A program made the translations under genes and the position numbers. From G963665185 sp049723905 (GTDB lineage Bacteria > Desulfobacterota > Desulfovibrionia > Desulfovibrionales > Desulfovibrionaceae), in contig NZ_JBJKFD010000001.1 of the NCBI RefSeq assembly GCF_049723905.1, positions 3,410,001 to 3,474,000 of the forward strand: DNA of 64,000 bases. Reading direction: 5' to 3'. How positions within the stretch are numbered: the first letter of the stretch is position 1; every line of letters starts with the position of its first letter. Positions 1-7,883 of the stretch are shown in pieces. The notes under the pieces are model-generated. The model did not search any database and was not told the DNA's origin. It worked only from the letters and a program-made list of their open reading frames with translations.

Positions 1-1212
1 CTCCCGTTCCATGCTCAGGGCCAGGGAGGCGACGCGGGCCGCCTGGTCCGGGCGCAGCAGCGGACGGGTGACGGCCTCCACGCTGCAGGCCTCTTTGCGC
101 AGCTGGGGCTTTTCCGGCCTATCCGATGATTGGGGGCGGGTCAGGCGGAAAATCTGGGGGTCCACCTCGCCGGAAACCAGGGCGGCACCCGGCCCTTCCA
201 CCACGTGCACTCCGGCATAGCCCTGATTCTGGGTGGGGGTTTGCCGGTCCGGGTCCAGGGAGTAGGCCACGCCCGCTCTGACCGCATCCACCATGGGCAT
301 CATAAGCACGGCCATGGGGGCTTCAAAATCGGGCAGGCCGTGCAGCATCCGGTAGGTGAGGGCCTTGGGCGCGTACTTTCCGGCAATGACCTTGCGGTAG
401 GCGGCTTCGGCATTTTCCGGGGGCACAAAAAGCATGCTTTCGTATTGCCCGGCAAAGGATATTTCGCCGTCCTCGCCCACTGCGCTGCTGCGCAGAGCCA
501 GCATGCCGTGCGGCCCGGCCAGCTCGTGGGCATTGCGCCGGATTTCCGCGGCAACCTCGGCCGGGATTTCGCCCTTCACAATCCGGGTGCGGATTTCCGC
601 GGCCAGCTCGGAGAGCTTTTCCGGGTCGTCCAGGGTAATGCGCTGCAAGCGCCGGTTTATGGCCCGCCGCAGGGAGTTGTTTTCCAGAAAATAGTTGAAG
701 GCGTTGGAGGTGACCACCACGCAGGGCGGCGTTTGTACGCCGTCTATGTGCATGGCGCGCACCAGATTGGCGGCCTTGCCGCCTACAAGGGACTCGTTGG
801 CGGCCTCGTTGGCGGATTCATTGCCGGGGCTGTCTGCCGCCGGGGCCAGTGGATGCAGGGGCAGCACATAGGGCGGGGAAAAGGCCGGTTCGGGCGGAGC
901 CGCCTTGAGCTGGAGGTAAAAGTCGATCTTCTTGAAATACTCGGGCAGCCCCATGTGGCGCACGGGGTGCATCTGGACCAGCAAATCCACCAGGGTGCCG
1001 GTGGTTCTGCGCAGGCGGCGCACTAGCCAGGCCACCCGTTCCCAGTCCGCGTGTTCGTAGCCGTAGCGGATTTCCTCAAGGTCGGCGATGAGATCCAGGC
1101 ACATGGCGTCATAGCGCAACAACCTTTGGAACGCCTCGTACTTGCTGCGCAGCAAGGTGCCGGGCGCAAAGGCGGCGTAGGTCCAATGACGCAATAGTTC
1201 CCGGAATGCCAT
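1..1212 (-). CDS. PEP/pyruvate-binding (dikinase-type) protein, 3' end beyond window
   Basis: The minus strand is open from an ATG at 1212 to the window edge (404 codons seen, C-terminus missing). The first ~135 residues are a charged helical region with no family I recognise. From about residue 140 the protein matches the ATP-grasp-like N-terminal domain of pyruvate phosphate dikinase and PEP synthase: a GGKAANL motif, then LRSSAVGEDG and SFAGQYES, and a stretch resembling the GVAYSLDP region. Enzymes of this family move phosphate between ATP, pyruvate and PEP through a phosphohistidine domain, which would lie outside the window. The start lies 3 nt after the response-regulator stop, so the gene is probably the last or next-to-last of a two-component operon. 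That context, and the non-standard N-terminus, suggest a regulatory or specialised dikinase rather than housekeeping PpsA. Confidence 0.8.
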   Translation of the reverse strand, partial: MAFRELLRHWTYAAFAPGTLLRSKYEAFQRLLRYDAMCLDLIADLEEIRYGYEHADWERVAWLVRRLRRTTGTLVDLLVQMHPVRHMGLPEYFKKIDFYLQLKAAPPEPAFSPPYVLPLHPLAPAADSPGNESANEAANESLVGGKAANLVRAMHIDGVQTPPCVVVTSNAFNYFLENNSLRRAINRRLQRITLDDPEKLSELAAEIRTRIVKGEIPAEVAAEIRRNAHELAGPHGMLALRSSAVGEDGEISFAGQYESMLFVPPENAEAAYRKVIAGKYAPKALTYRMLHGLPDFEAPMAVLMMPMVDAVRAGVAYSLDPDRQTPTQNQGYAGVHVVEGPGAALVSGEVDPQIFRLTRPQSSDRPEKPQLRKEACSVEAVTRPLLRPDQAARVASLALSMERE

Positions 1213-1215
1213 GGT

Positions 1216-1575
1216 TCAGCCCGCCAGAACTTCTTCGACTTTCTGCTCCAGCTCGTCCTTGTCTATGGGTTTGACGCAGTATTCGTCTGCGCCCAACCGT
1301 ACGGACTCCCTGGCCGTTTCCAGGGTGGGGTAGCCGGTAAGCATGATGACCCGAATGTTCTCGTTGATATTCTTGAGTTCCTCAAGCACTTCCACGCCGG
1401 TCATGCGCTTGAGCTTGATATCCAGAATGGCCAGGTCCACGGTGTGGGTACGTGCGTGTTCCAGAGCCTCTTCTTCTTCGGTAAAGGGCGTTACGCTGTG
1501 GCCCTTGCGTTCCAGAATGCGCTTGATGAGAATGCCGGCATCGGTAACATCGTCAACAACTAGAATGTTTGCCAT
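1216..1575 (-). CDS. single-domain response regulator (CheY-like)
   Basis: This 119-residue protein is a bare receiver domain: VVDD acidic pair near residues 6-9, phospho-acceptor Asp in LAILDIKL, conserved Thr in MLTGYP, and Lys in CVKP. There is no output domain, so it would act through protein contact or in a phosphorelay. The ATG at 1575 was chosen because the receiver fold begins there; the upstream reading frame only antisense-extends into the kinase gene. It overlaps the 3' end of the kinase gene by 23 nt and stops 3 nt before the dikinase-like gene, so the three are translationally linked. The likely phosphodonor is the adjacent kinase. Confidence 0.92.
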   Translation of the reverse strand: MANILVVDDVTDAGILIKRILERKGHSVTPFTEEEEALEHARTHTVDLAILDIKLKRMTGVEVLEELKNINENIRVIMLTGYPTLETARESVRLGADEYCVKPIDKDELEQKVEEVLAG

Positions 1576-3634
1576 GTGATCTCTCCTTGAACTGGTCCGA
1601 GTCGCTGAGACAGCTTGGCGGGTGCATGGGCAGCACGATGTGGAAGGCCGTCCCCGTGGTCTGCTCGGTGAAAAATTCCGGCCTGTACTTGGGTGGCACC
1701 GGACTCTGCACCTCGATGCGTCCGCCGTGTGCCTTGATGATACCAAACGAAACGGACAGGCCCAACCCCGTTCCCTTGCCCACGGGTTTGGTGCTGAAAA
1801 ACGGATCAAATATCTTGTCCAGGTCGTCGGTGGGGATGCCGGTGCCCGAGTCCACGATCATAATGACCTGCTTGTCGCCTATTTCGCACAGCCGTGTCTG
1901 CACAAATATGGTTCCGCCCGCTGGCATGGCGTCGCGGGAGTTGGTCAGCAGGTTCAGCCATACCTGCTTGAGCTTTTCGCGGTCGCCCACCATGTAGGGC
2001 ATGTCTTCGGTAAGGTCCACCTGGATGTCTATATTGTCCAGGGAAAAGGAATGGCGCACCAGGGATATGACTTCCATGACCGCGTGGGAAAGGTCCATCT
2101 GCTCCAGACGGCTTTCGGACTGGCGGGAAAAACCCAGCAGGTCGGCCACGATCTTCCGGCAGACCTTGGTCTGCTTTTCAATGATCTGGATGTCCTTGTA
2201 CATCTGGCTTTCCTGGTCCACATCTTCGAGCATGAGCTGGGCATAGCCCAGGATGATGCCCAGCGGCGTGTTGATTTCATGGGCCACGCCGCCTGCCAGC
2301 TTGCCCATGGATTCCATCTTCTGCGACTGGATGAGCTGCTCCTGGAAGTTCTTGATTTCGCTGACGTCGCGGGCGGTCTGGAGAATGCCCACCAGCTCGT
2401 TATCGTGGTTGAACACGGGCACGCGCACCACATGAAACCAACGCGGTCCCATGCCGGTGAGCATGTGGGCTTCCTGGTGCGTGCGGCGGCGAGTTTTGAT
2501 AACGCGCATGTTTTCCTGCAGCCGCGCATCGGCTTCATCGGGAAGAAAAAGTTCCTCATCCGTGCTGCCCACCACCATGTGCAGGGGTTTTCCCACGAAT
2601 TCCACAAAGGCGCGGTTCACGGCCTGGTACCGGAGTCCTCGGTCCTGCATGCTGACGAAATCAGGTATCACGTCCAGCACGGTGCGCATCAGCCGCTGTT
2701 GGTCCATCAGGTTGGTTTCGGCCTGTTTCAATTCCTCGATGTGGCTCTTGAGTGAAAGCGCCATCACGTCGAAGGCCTCGGCCAGGTCCTGAATCTCGTC
2801 GCCCCGGTTTTCCCGGTACACGGCGCAGTCGCCGCAGCTGTCCACCTTGCCGGGGAATTGTTCGTCCGCACAGTCCGGGCACATGGTTCCGGCCAGGTGC
2901 CAGCACCGCCTTCGCGTTTCCCCGTAGGCCGGGCACTCCTTGAGCCCGCAGTTCATAATGTCCCAGCAGTTGCGGGACAGTTTGGGGCCGGTCTGCAGGT
3001 CCAGATTGCCCTTGATGACCTCTACCGCGTAGTCGCGCAGGGTGTTGATGCGCCGGGAGACGCGGGTGCCGAAAATGGCGCTGAGAATGACGGCGGCGGC
3101 CAGCGCGCCCCCGGAAATTCCGGCCACGGCCATGACCAGACGGGAGACCGTGCGTTGGGCCTTGTCGCGGGATATGCCTATGCGCACCAGCCCGAACATC
3201 CTGCCGCCTATGAGTATGGGCGCGGCCACGTCGTAGATGGTGCCCTGTCCGGTATCCAGCAGCTGGATATGCGGCTGGTTGCCCTTGGGCGGGTTGGCCT
3301 TGATGAGCTCCACGGGAAAGCCACCGTGGTAGGTGTGCACCAGAACCTGCCCTTCCTCGTCCTGGACAAAGGCGTATTCGGCCTCGTCGTCAACAACAAT
3401 GGCCTCGTCCACCATGTTCTTGAGGCGTAGCAGGTCCATGGCAAGCAGGGGGTCGGCGGCGCGTACCGCCATGTTTTCGGCCAGTATCAAGCCGCGTTTG
3501 CGGGTCTCGGCCATAAGCGAGTCCGCGGCCATGCGGCTGATGAATACGGAAAGAGTGACGGCCGTAAGCACAACAATGGCGCACAGCCCGGTGATGATTT
3601 TGGTGCGAAAGCGCATATGAGCAAGCATTTTCAT
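1553..3634 (-). CDS. membrane sensor histidine kinase with cysteine-rich insert in HAMP
   Basis: This 693-residue kinase has a transmembrane helix at about 12-34, a periplasmic sensor to about 163, a second helix at about 165-188, a HAMP region, a PAS domain at about 316-430, a HisKA domain with His452 in the GGVAHEINTP motif, and an ATPase domain with DSGTGI and GKGTGLGL boxes. Between the two HAMP helices (about residues 223-270) lies an eight-cysteine segment starting CWDIMNC and containing a second CW pair, resembling the 'two-CW' domain found in deltaproteobacterial proteins. It overlaps the lipoprotein gene upstream by 4 nt (ATGA) and the receiver gene downstream by 23 nt. The operon suggests that the PhnD-like lipoprotein presents a ligand to this kinase. 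The cysteines could bind a metal or Fe-S cluster; that is inference. Confidence 0.93.
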   Translation of the reverse strand: MKMLAHMRFRTKIITGLCAIVVLTAVTLSVFISRMAADSLMAETRKRGLILAENMAVRAADPLLAMDLLRLKNMVDEAIVVDDEAEYAFVQDEEGQVLVHTYHGGFPVELIKANPPKGNQPHIQLLDTGQGTIYDVAAPILIGGRMFGLVRIGISRDKAQRTVSRLVMAVAGISGGALAAAVILSAIFGTRVSRRINTLRDYAVEVIKGNLDLQTGPKLSRNCWDIMNCGLKECPAYGETRRRCWHLAGTMCPDCADEQFPGKVDSCGDCAVYRENRGDEIQDLAEAFDVMALSLKSHIEELKQAETNLMDQQRLMRTVLDVIPDFVSMQDRGLRYQAVNRAFVEFVGKPLHMVVGSTDEELFLPDEADARLQENMRVIKTRRRTHQEAHMLTGMGPRWFHVVRVPVFNHDNELVGILQTARDVSEIKNFQEQLIQSQKMESMGKLAGGVAHEINTPLGIILGYAQLMLEDVDQESQMYKDIQIIEKQTKVCRKIVADLLGFSRQSESRLEQMDLSHAVMEVISLVRHSFSLDNIDIQVDLTEDMPYMVGDREKLKQVWLNLLTNSRDAMPAGGTIFVQTRLCEIGDKQVIMIVDSGTGIPTDDLDKIFDPFFSTKPVGKGTGLGLSVSFGIIKAHGGRIEVQSPVPPKYRPEFFTEQTTGTAFHIVLPMHPPSCLSDSDQFKERSHGKHSSC

Positions 3635-4557
3635 TGGTCGCCTCCGGAGAGGCCGAGTTTGGCGGCAAGGTCACGTACTGGATCGTAGTCCGCGTTATCG
3701 GCGGGGATGACACCCCGTATGCCAGCGGTTTCCAAGATGTTTTTTTCCACGGGGTCGTCCATGGAAAGGGCAAAAAGCGCTTTGGCAATGCGGTCTACCA
3801 CTGCCTGGTCCAGCCCCTTGCGCGCAGCGTACACCCATCCGGGATAGGACCGGGTTTGGGTCAGCACGCGGATGTTTTTCATCTCTATCTTGTTTTTAAC
3901 GATATCCAAAGTGCCGGTGCGGATGGAGCCGATGTCGAATTTTCCCGCGTGCACGGCCAGAACGACTTTTTCCTGTTTGCCGCCCGGCCCCGGAGCAAAG
4001 GCGATTTCGGAAAAATCATGCGGGAGCAGGTCATGGTCGTGGAACAGGCCCAGGGCAAAGAGATAGCCGCCCGCCGAAGACGGGTCCACGGCAATCCAGC
4101 GTTTGCCCCGGCAGTCGTCCAGGGTGCGGATGGAGGTGTTGTCCGAGCGGCAGATGATTTGCCCGCTGAAACTGGGGCTGCCCGAAGGCTCCACCACCCG
4201 GGCAAAGGCACGCGCGCCCAGACGGGCTATCTGTATGTAGATAAAGGGGTTGGAAAACGAAATGTCGATTTCCCCGCGTTCTATCATCTTGACGTGCTCG
4301 TCAAACGTATCCGGAAAAACCTGGCGCATGGGAATGCCCGTGGCCTGCTGCAGATAGGCCACCATGCGGTTGTGGCGGCGGTAGGAAACCGTGTGCGAAT
4401 ATTGGGGCAGGTAGGCGTAGGTAAGGGCGTTGGAACGGGGCGAGGCAATCAGGACTTTTCGCTTGGAAAGGTCCACCCGGAGTGCATCTTCATCATTGCC
4501 ACAGGCCGCAGCCAGCCCAAAGGCAAGTATAAAGAGTATAAACAACAGCCTGCGCAC
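3631..4557 (-). CDS. PhnD-like periplasmic binding lipoprotein
   Basis: The 308-residue protein starts with a lipoprotein signal (hydrophobic stretch, lipobox LAAAC at about residues 16-20) and continues as a PhnD/SsuA-type phosphate-phosphonate-type binding protein: the YLQQATG region, a FDEHVKMIERGEIDISFSNPF segment typical of the family (here cited only in part), and the RGKRWIAVDPSSAGGYLFA ligand-hinge region. No ABC permease or ATPase follows. Instead the stop overlaps the start of a sensor kinase gene by 4 nt, so it is more likely the ligand-sensing partner of the kinase than a transport protein. The ligand cannot be told from sequence. Confidence 0.88.
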   Translation of the reverse strand: MRRLLFILFILAFGLAAACGNDEDALRVDLSKRKVLIASPRSNALTYAYLPQYSHTVSYRRHNRMVAYLQQATGIPMRQVFPDTFDEHVKMIERGEIDISFSNPFIYIQIARLGARAFARVVEPSGSPSFSGQIICRSDNTSIRTLDDCRGKRWIAVDPSSAGGYLFALGLFHDHDLLPHDFSEIAFAPGPGGKQEKVVLAVHAGKFDIGSIRTGTLDIVKNKIEMKNIRVLTQTRSYPGWVYAARKGLDQAVVDRIAKALFALSMDDPVEKNILETAGIRGVIPADNADYDPVRDLAAKLGLSGGDQ

Positions 4558-4575
4558 CGGTTTCTCCTTTGGAAA

Positions 4576-5280
4576 TCAGTTGGTTTCGGGATTCGTTTCC
4601 TTGCCCGTCTCTCCCCCTCCATCTGTCGCGCCCTTTGTGTCTGTCGCATCTTTTGCGTTCGGGCTGTCCTGCGGCGTGTCGACGTTGTCGTCGGATTTTG
4701 AGGCGGCTACAGGACCGGCGTTGACTTCTCCCCAGCCTATCATGCGCTCCTTTCCTCTGCCAGTCTGGCGTTGCAGCTCTGCCACGGGGCCGAAAAACGG
4801 AAGGCGGCCCTTGATGCGGGAAAAGAGTATGCGCTCGATGATGTACAACAGGATGAGGAAAAAAGGATAGCCCATGGCCCAGTCCAGGCCGGGAACAACA
4901 GGGATGTCTATTGTGCCGAACCGTTCGGCCAGCCATGCCAGGGCAAAGGGCACGGGCCAGAGGGAGACGGCAAAAAGCGCGGCCTGGGCAAAAAACGCCT
5001 TGCCGAAATGTTCGTTGGCAAAGGAGTTGGCCGCCTTGTAGCTCTTTTTGTCTTTTGCCTGAATGGCTCGGACCGAAAGATTGTGCATGCGGACCATTTC
5101 GTTGGTCTGCTCAGCGTAGTGCTCGCGGTTCCAGAGGAAGATGGCACCCATGCTGAGTTCGCCGAGCAGGACGCACCAGATGGCAAGGACTGCGGTGCCG
5201 AGCCAGAAACCGGCCAGGCCGGGCAGGAGTCTATAGGGCCAAATGAGGAAATAGTCTAAGTAGATGTAGTATTGTTCCAT
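4576..5280 (-). CDS. conserved-looking membrane protein, function unknown
   Basis: This 234-residue protein has a hydrophobic segment at about 15-45, a charged helical stretch (about 50-88, rich in Lys, Asn and Ala), a second membrane region at about 90-115 and a third at about 130-150. It ends in a hydrophilic, low-complexity, Asp/Thr/Gly-rich tail of about 55 residues. One helix, a cytoplasmic coiled-coil-like stretch and two further helices recall the topology of EMC3/DUF106-type Oxa1-superfamily proteins, but I see no diagnostic motif, so this is only a comparison. It lies 18 nt upstream of the PhnD-like gene and is probably the first gene of the sensor operon. Confidence 0.75.
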   Translation of the reverse strand: MEQYYIYLDYFLIWPYRLLPGLAGFWLGTAVLAIWCVLLGELSMGAIFLWNREHYAEQTNEMVRMHNLSVRAIQAKDKKSYKAANSFANEHFGKAFFAQAALFAVSLWPVPFALAWLAERFGTIDIPVVPGLDWAMGYPFFLILLYIIERILFSRIKGRLPFFGPVAELQRQTGRGKERMIGWGEVNAGPVAASKSDDNVDTPQDSPNAKDATDTKGATDGGGETGKETNPETN

Positions 5281-5650
5281 AGTGGGTTGTGCTTTAGGCC
5301 GCGCGATTTTCGCCTTCCGCGGCGTTGTTGGTATTTTGGCAAAGAGGGGCCGTAGGTTTAACTACTGTCCCCCCTTTGCAAAAACACCAACGCCTTGCGG
5401 AAAACGAAACTTACACGGCCTTCGGGATTGTATTTTACAAGTTGGGATGGGGGCCCTTCGGGAAAGTATTTTACAAGTTGGAAGGGGCCCATGATGCTCC
5501 CCTGGAAAAATAGGGTCTTGGGGGAGTAGCACCATACATAGGGTAACTTTTATCTACGATATTTGGGAGTAAAAGTTGAGGGCGTCAGCCCGTGCCTGGC
5601 GTGTTTATGGATCAATACAGTAAAAATTAAAAGTTTTGGGAAAAGGGGGT
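5281..5650. other. intergenic region with short direct repeat
   Basis: No credible gene is seen. It lies upstream of the sensor operon (which starts at 5280 on the minus strand), so it should hold that operon's promoter. Positions 5421-5445 and 5457-5481 are near-identical (TTCGGGA, two differing bases, GTATTTTACAAGTTGG), a tandem pair with a 36-base period. Confidence 0.6.
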
Positions 5651-5691
5651 CCGGGGGGAATAACCTTTTTGAAAAAAGGTTTTCCCCCCGG
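5651..5691. terminator. near-perfect hairpin, bidirectional terminator or repeat element
   Basis: Arm 5651-5660 (CCGGGGGGAA) pairs with 5682-5691, and an inner arm 5663-5670 (ACCTTTTT) pairs with 5673-5680, leaving a two-base loop. It lies 30 nt beyond the stop of the TauE-type gene on the minus strand and probably ends that transcript. The G/C-then-T/A layout is typical of dispersed intergenic hairpins in this bacterial group. Confidence 0.75.
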
Positions 5692-5720
5692 CTCCCATTA
5701 TTGCAATGAAGCTGACCGAC

Positions 5721-6881
5721 TTAGAACGGAGGCACTATGCTGTAACCGAGGAAGCCCTTGGTTGCGTAGCGGAGGCCGACGTACAGAGCCAGTACGATGA
5801 ACAGGCGCTTGAGCCAGATGTCCGGTATGTACTTGGAGGTACGGGGTCCGATGAACGAGCCGACGATGATGCCGAGCAGTTCAACGCCGATGAGCGGCCA
5901 GAACACGGGAGTGTCCTTGATGACCATGTAGGAGAAGATGGAGGTGATCATGCCCACCAGAACGGCCATGGCCGAGGTGCCAGCCACCAGGTACATGGGC
6001 AGTCCGGCAACGCTGGTCAGGAAGGGAACCAGCAGGAAGCCGCCGCCGACGCCGAGGAAGGAGGCCAGTGCAGCGATGAAGAAGCCGCCGATAACCGGGA
6101 TAATGGGGTTGAAGGAGAATTCCACGCCGAAGAAGGTGAAGACGACGCGGCGAAGGCTGAAGCTGACGACCTTGACGCCCTGGTCGGCGGTGGCGGCAGC
6201 CTGTCCGCCTTCGCGTTCGGCCTTGATGGAGGCTTCGAAGGCGCGTGCGGCTTCTTTGGCGGACTTTTTCTTGGACTGTCCGGCCGGGGTGGTTTCATAA
6301 AAGAGGTAGCAGCCCAGGAACAGGACGAAGAGTCCGAAGTAGCCCAGGTATGCCTTGAGGGAAACCTTGCCAGCGGTGAGCCAGGGCACCAGGTAGGAAC
6401 CGGCGATGGAGCCCACGGCCAGGGCCAGGGCAAGCGGCAGGACCAGGCGTCCCATTTTGTAGTAGTTGAAGGACGATATACCCGCGCTGGTACCGACCAA
6501 CCACTGGTTGGACACGCGGATGGAGTCGGTTACCAGCTTGTTCATTACGGGCGAGGTCTTTTTGAAGCTGCCCGCGTAGTTGGCGAAGCCGTAGATGGTG
6601 ATGTGTCCCACGCCGGCCATGATGCCGCCGAAGGCGCCTACTGTGGAGAAAATCCAGCCGACCCAGATGGCCCAGAAGAAACCGATGACCAGGTTGATGG
6701 AGGGCGCACCGGCTATTCCCAGGTATCCGGTTTTTGCGGCCTCGTTGATCATGCCGGGTTCCGTACCCTTGGGCGTGGCGTTAATGGCATCCTGGAGCCT
6801 GTCCGCCAAGGCGGGCTGGGTCCAGATGCAGAGCACGGCCGCGAGTACGACCAGCCCCAGAATCACATGGTTCTTTTTCAT
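5721..6881 (-). CDS. TauE/SafE-family anion exporter
   Basis: This 386-residue integral membrane protein has an N-terminal signal-anchor and about eight further hydrophobic segments in two blocks, separated by a charged cytoplasmic linker (about residues 195-240). The GGFFIAALASFLGVGGGFLLVPFL and VGMITSIFSYM regions are the hallmark repeats of the TauE/SafE (DUF81) family, which exports sulfite, sulfoacetate or related anions. The start at 6881 is set by a GAGGAGGAGA ribosome site just upstream; the longer open frame to 7079 has no comparable site. It follows the ferredoxin-like gene on the same strand by about 100 nt. The neighbourhood fits export or uptake of a sulfur oxyanion used by the adjacent molybdoenzyme. 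Confidence 0.92.
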   Translation of the reverse strand: MKKNHVILGLVVLAAVLCIWTQPALADRLQDAINATPKGTEPGMINEAAKTGYLGIAGAPSINLVIGFFWAIWVGWIFSTVGAFGGIMAGVGHITIYGFANYAGSFKKTSPVMNKLVTDSIRVSNQWLVGTSAGISSFNYYKMGRLVLPLALALAVGSIAGSYLVPWLTAGKVSLKAYLGYFGLFVLFLGCYLFYETTPAGQSKKKSAKEAARAFEASIKAEREGGQAAATADQGVKVVSFSLRRVVFTFFGVEFSFNPIIPVIGGFFIAALASFLGVGGGFLLVPFLTSVAGLPMYLVAGTSAMAVLVGMITSIFSYMVIKDTPVFWPLIGVELLGIIVGSFIGPRTSKYIPDIWLKRLFIVLALYVGLRYATKGFLGYSIVPPF

Positions 6882-6985
6882 GTCTCCTCCTCTGTCCGTT
6901 GGTGTAAAAAAGTATTGTTTGGTGTCCGCTCTCAAAGCTTTTCCGGGTGGGGACACGGTCCCTTCCCTGTCCTTTCCCAGTGCGC

Positions 6986-7432
6986 TCAGGGCCTGACGAA
7001 GACCAGAGCCTTTGCCGTACAGCCGGTCACGCAGGCCGGGTCGAGCCCGGCATCCACACGGTCCACGCAGAAATCGCACTTGGCCATTTTGCCCGTATCG
7101 GGACGGATAACGGGCACGCTCCAGGGGCAGGCTTCAATACACTGGCCGCAGGCGTCGCAAAGTTCGGTCCTTACCAGGACCAGCTTGTCGGGCTCGCGGA
7201 TGTAAATTGCCTGGTTGGGGCAGGCGTCCACACATTGCGGCTTTTTACAATGCATGCAGGGTTGGTACTTGAAGGCGATATGGGGCTTTCCGTCCTTGTC
7301 CACCAGACCGGAGGAAATAATTTTGTTATACTGGACGCCAACAGGCACGCTGTTTTTGAGCTTGCAGTGCACCTCGCAGGCATGGCAGCCGATGCAGCGT
7401 TTTTTATCCAGTTTGATCCTGTAATCGCTCAT
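6986..7432 (-). CDS. four-cluster ferredoxin-type electron-transfer subunit (PhsB/DmsB-like)
   Basis: The 148-residue protein has four cysteine groups: CIGCHAC...C, CMHCKKPQC...C, CDACGQC...C and CDFC with a late CVTGC, sixteen cysteines in all. That is the pattern for four [4Fe-4S] clusters in the beta subunit of DMSO-reductase-type enzymes. The ATG at 7432 is preferred over the in-frame TTG at 7438 because an AAGGGG site sits 6 nt upstream of the ATG. There is no signal sequence. It is divergent from the molybdopterin subunit, so the enzyme's A and B subunits would be made from opposite promoters in one shared control region. Confidence 0.92.
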   Translation of the reverse strand: MSDYRIKLDKKRCIGCHACEVHCKLKNSVPVGVQYNKIISSGLVDKDGKPHIAFKYQPCMHCKKPQCVDACPNQAIYIREPDKLVLVRTELCDACGQCIEACPWSVPVIRPDTGKMAKCDFCVDRVDAGLDPACVTGCTAKALVFVRP

Positions 7433-7883
7433 GTCCAACCCCTTTCAGTTGATTTCCTCTACGGAACCCACGGCGGGTATATGGCCTCCCATTAGGCGGC
7501 ACGCCGGGACCTGCTGAAAAAAGCGTTGTCGTGTAGTTCGGCAACATCATGGGAACAGGCCGTGTGTCAAAGAAATCCGACCATGTGATATGTTTCACAA
7601 TATATCTGCTTTTCAATAGGCCATATAGCATAAAATTGAGCCCACAGCAGTTCTTTTTTTCACATGGCCGTGCTACGGTTGCTTTCCAGATGGCTGACGG
7701 GGAATTAAATGTGAAGATCCATTCTTTATATTGTCTGTGCGGCGCAGGGTGGGGCCCAAAATGCGTTCGCCGGGCAAGGAAAATTCGAGGGCCAAGTCCG
7801 GGGGAGGTCTCTGTTTGCGTCTCTGCCATGGGCGGTGGCAAGGCGTGGAGTTCGTCAGATTCAGTAACAATGGAGCATATCAT
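7433..7883. other. divergent control region between the Fe-S subunit and the molybdoenzyme
   Basis: A 450-base stretch with no credible gene. The part around 7580-7680 is AT-rich and includes a perfect CRP/FNR-type palindrome (separate entry). An open frame runs into the molybdoenzyme gene from 7731, but codons before 7884 look non-coding. Confidence 0.6.
7584..7599. promoter_or_regulatory. CRP/FNR/HcpR-type operator
   Basis: TGTGA-TATGTT-TCACA is a perfect inverted repeat with the six-base spacer of CRP-family sites. In Desulfovibrio-type bacteria the HcpR regulator recognises TTGTGA-N6-TCACAA, which differs here in one outer base on the left side. Its position in the shared control region of the molybdoenzyme and its Fe-S/TauE partners suggests joint control by redox or nitrosative state. 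Confidence 0.7.

Noticed and set aside
130..1026. 298-codon plus-strand open frame rich in Gly and His
   Set aside because: It is antisense to the dikinase-like gene, whose minus-strand translation shows clear family motifs throughout; the plus frame has no homology signal or ribosome site.
1622..2755. 377-codon plus-strand open frame
   Set aside because: It mirrors the sensor kinase coding region; high-GC codon bias keeps this antisense frame open.
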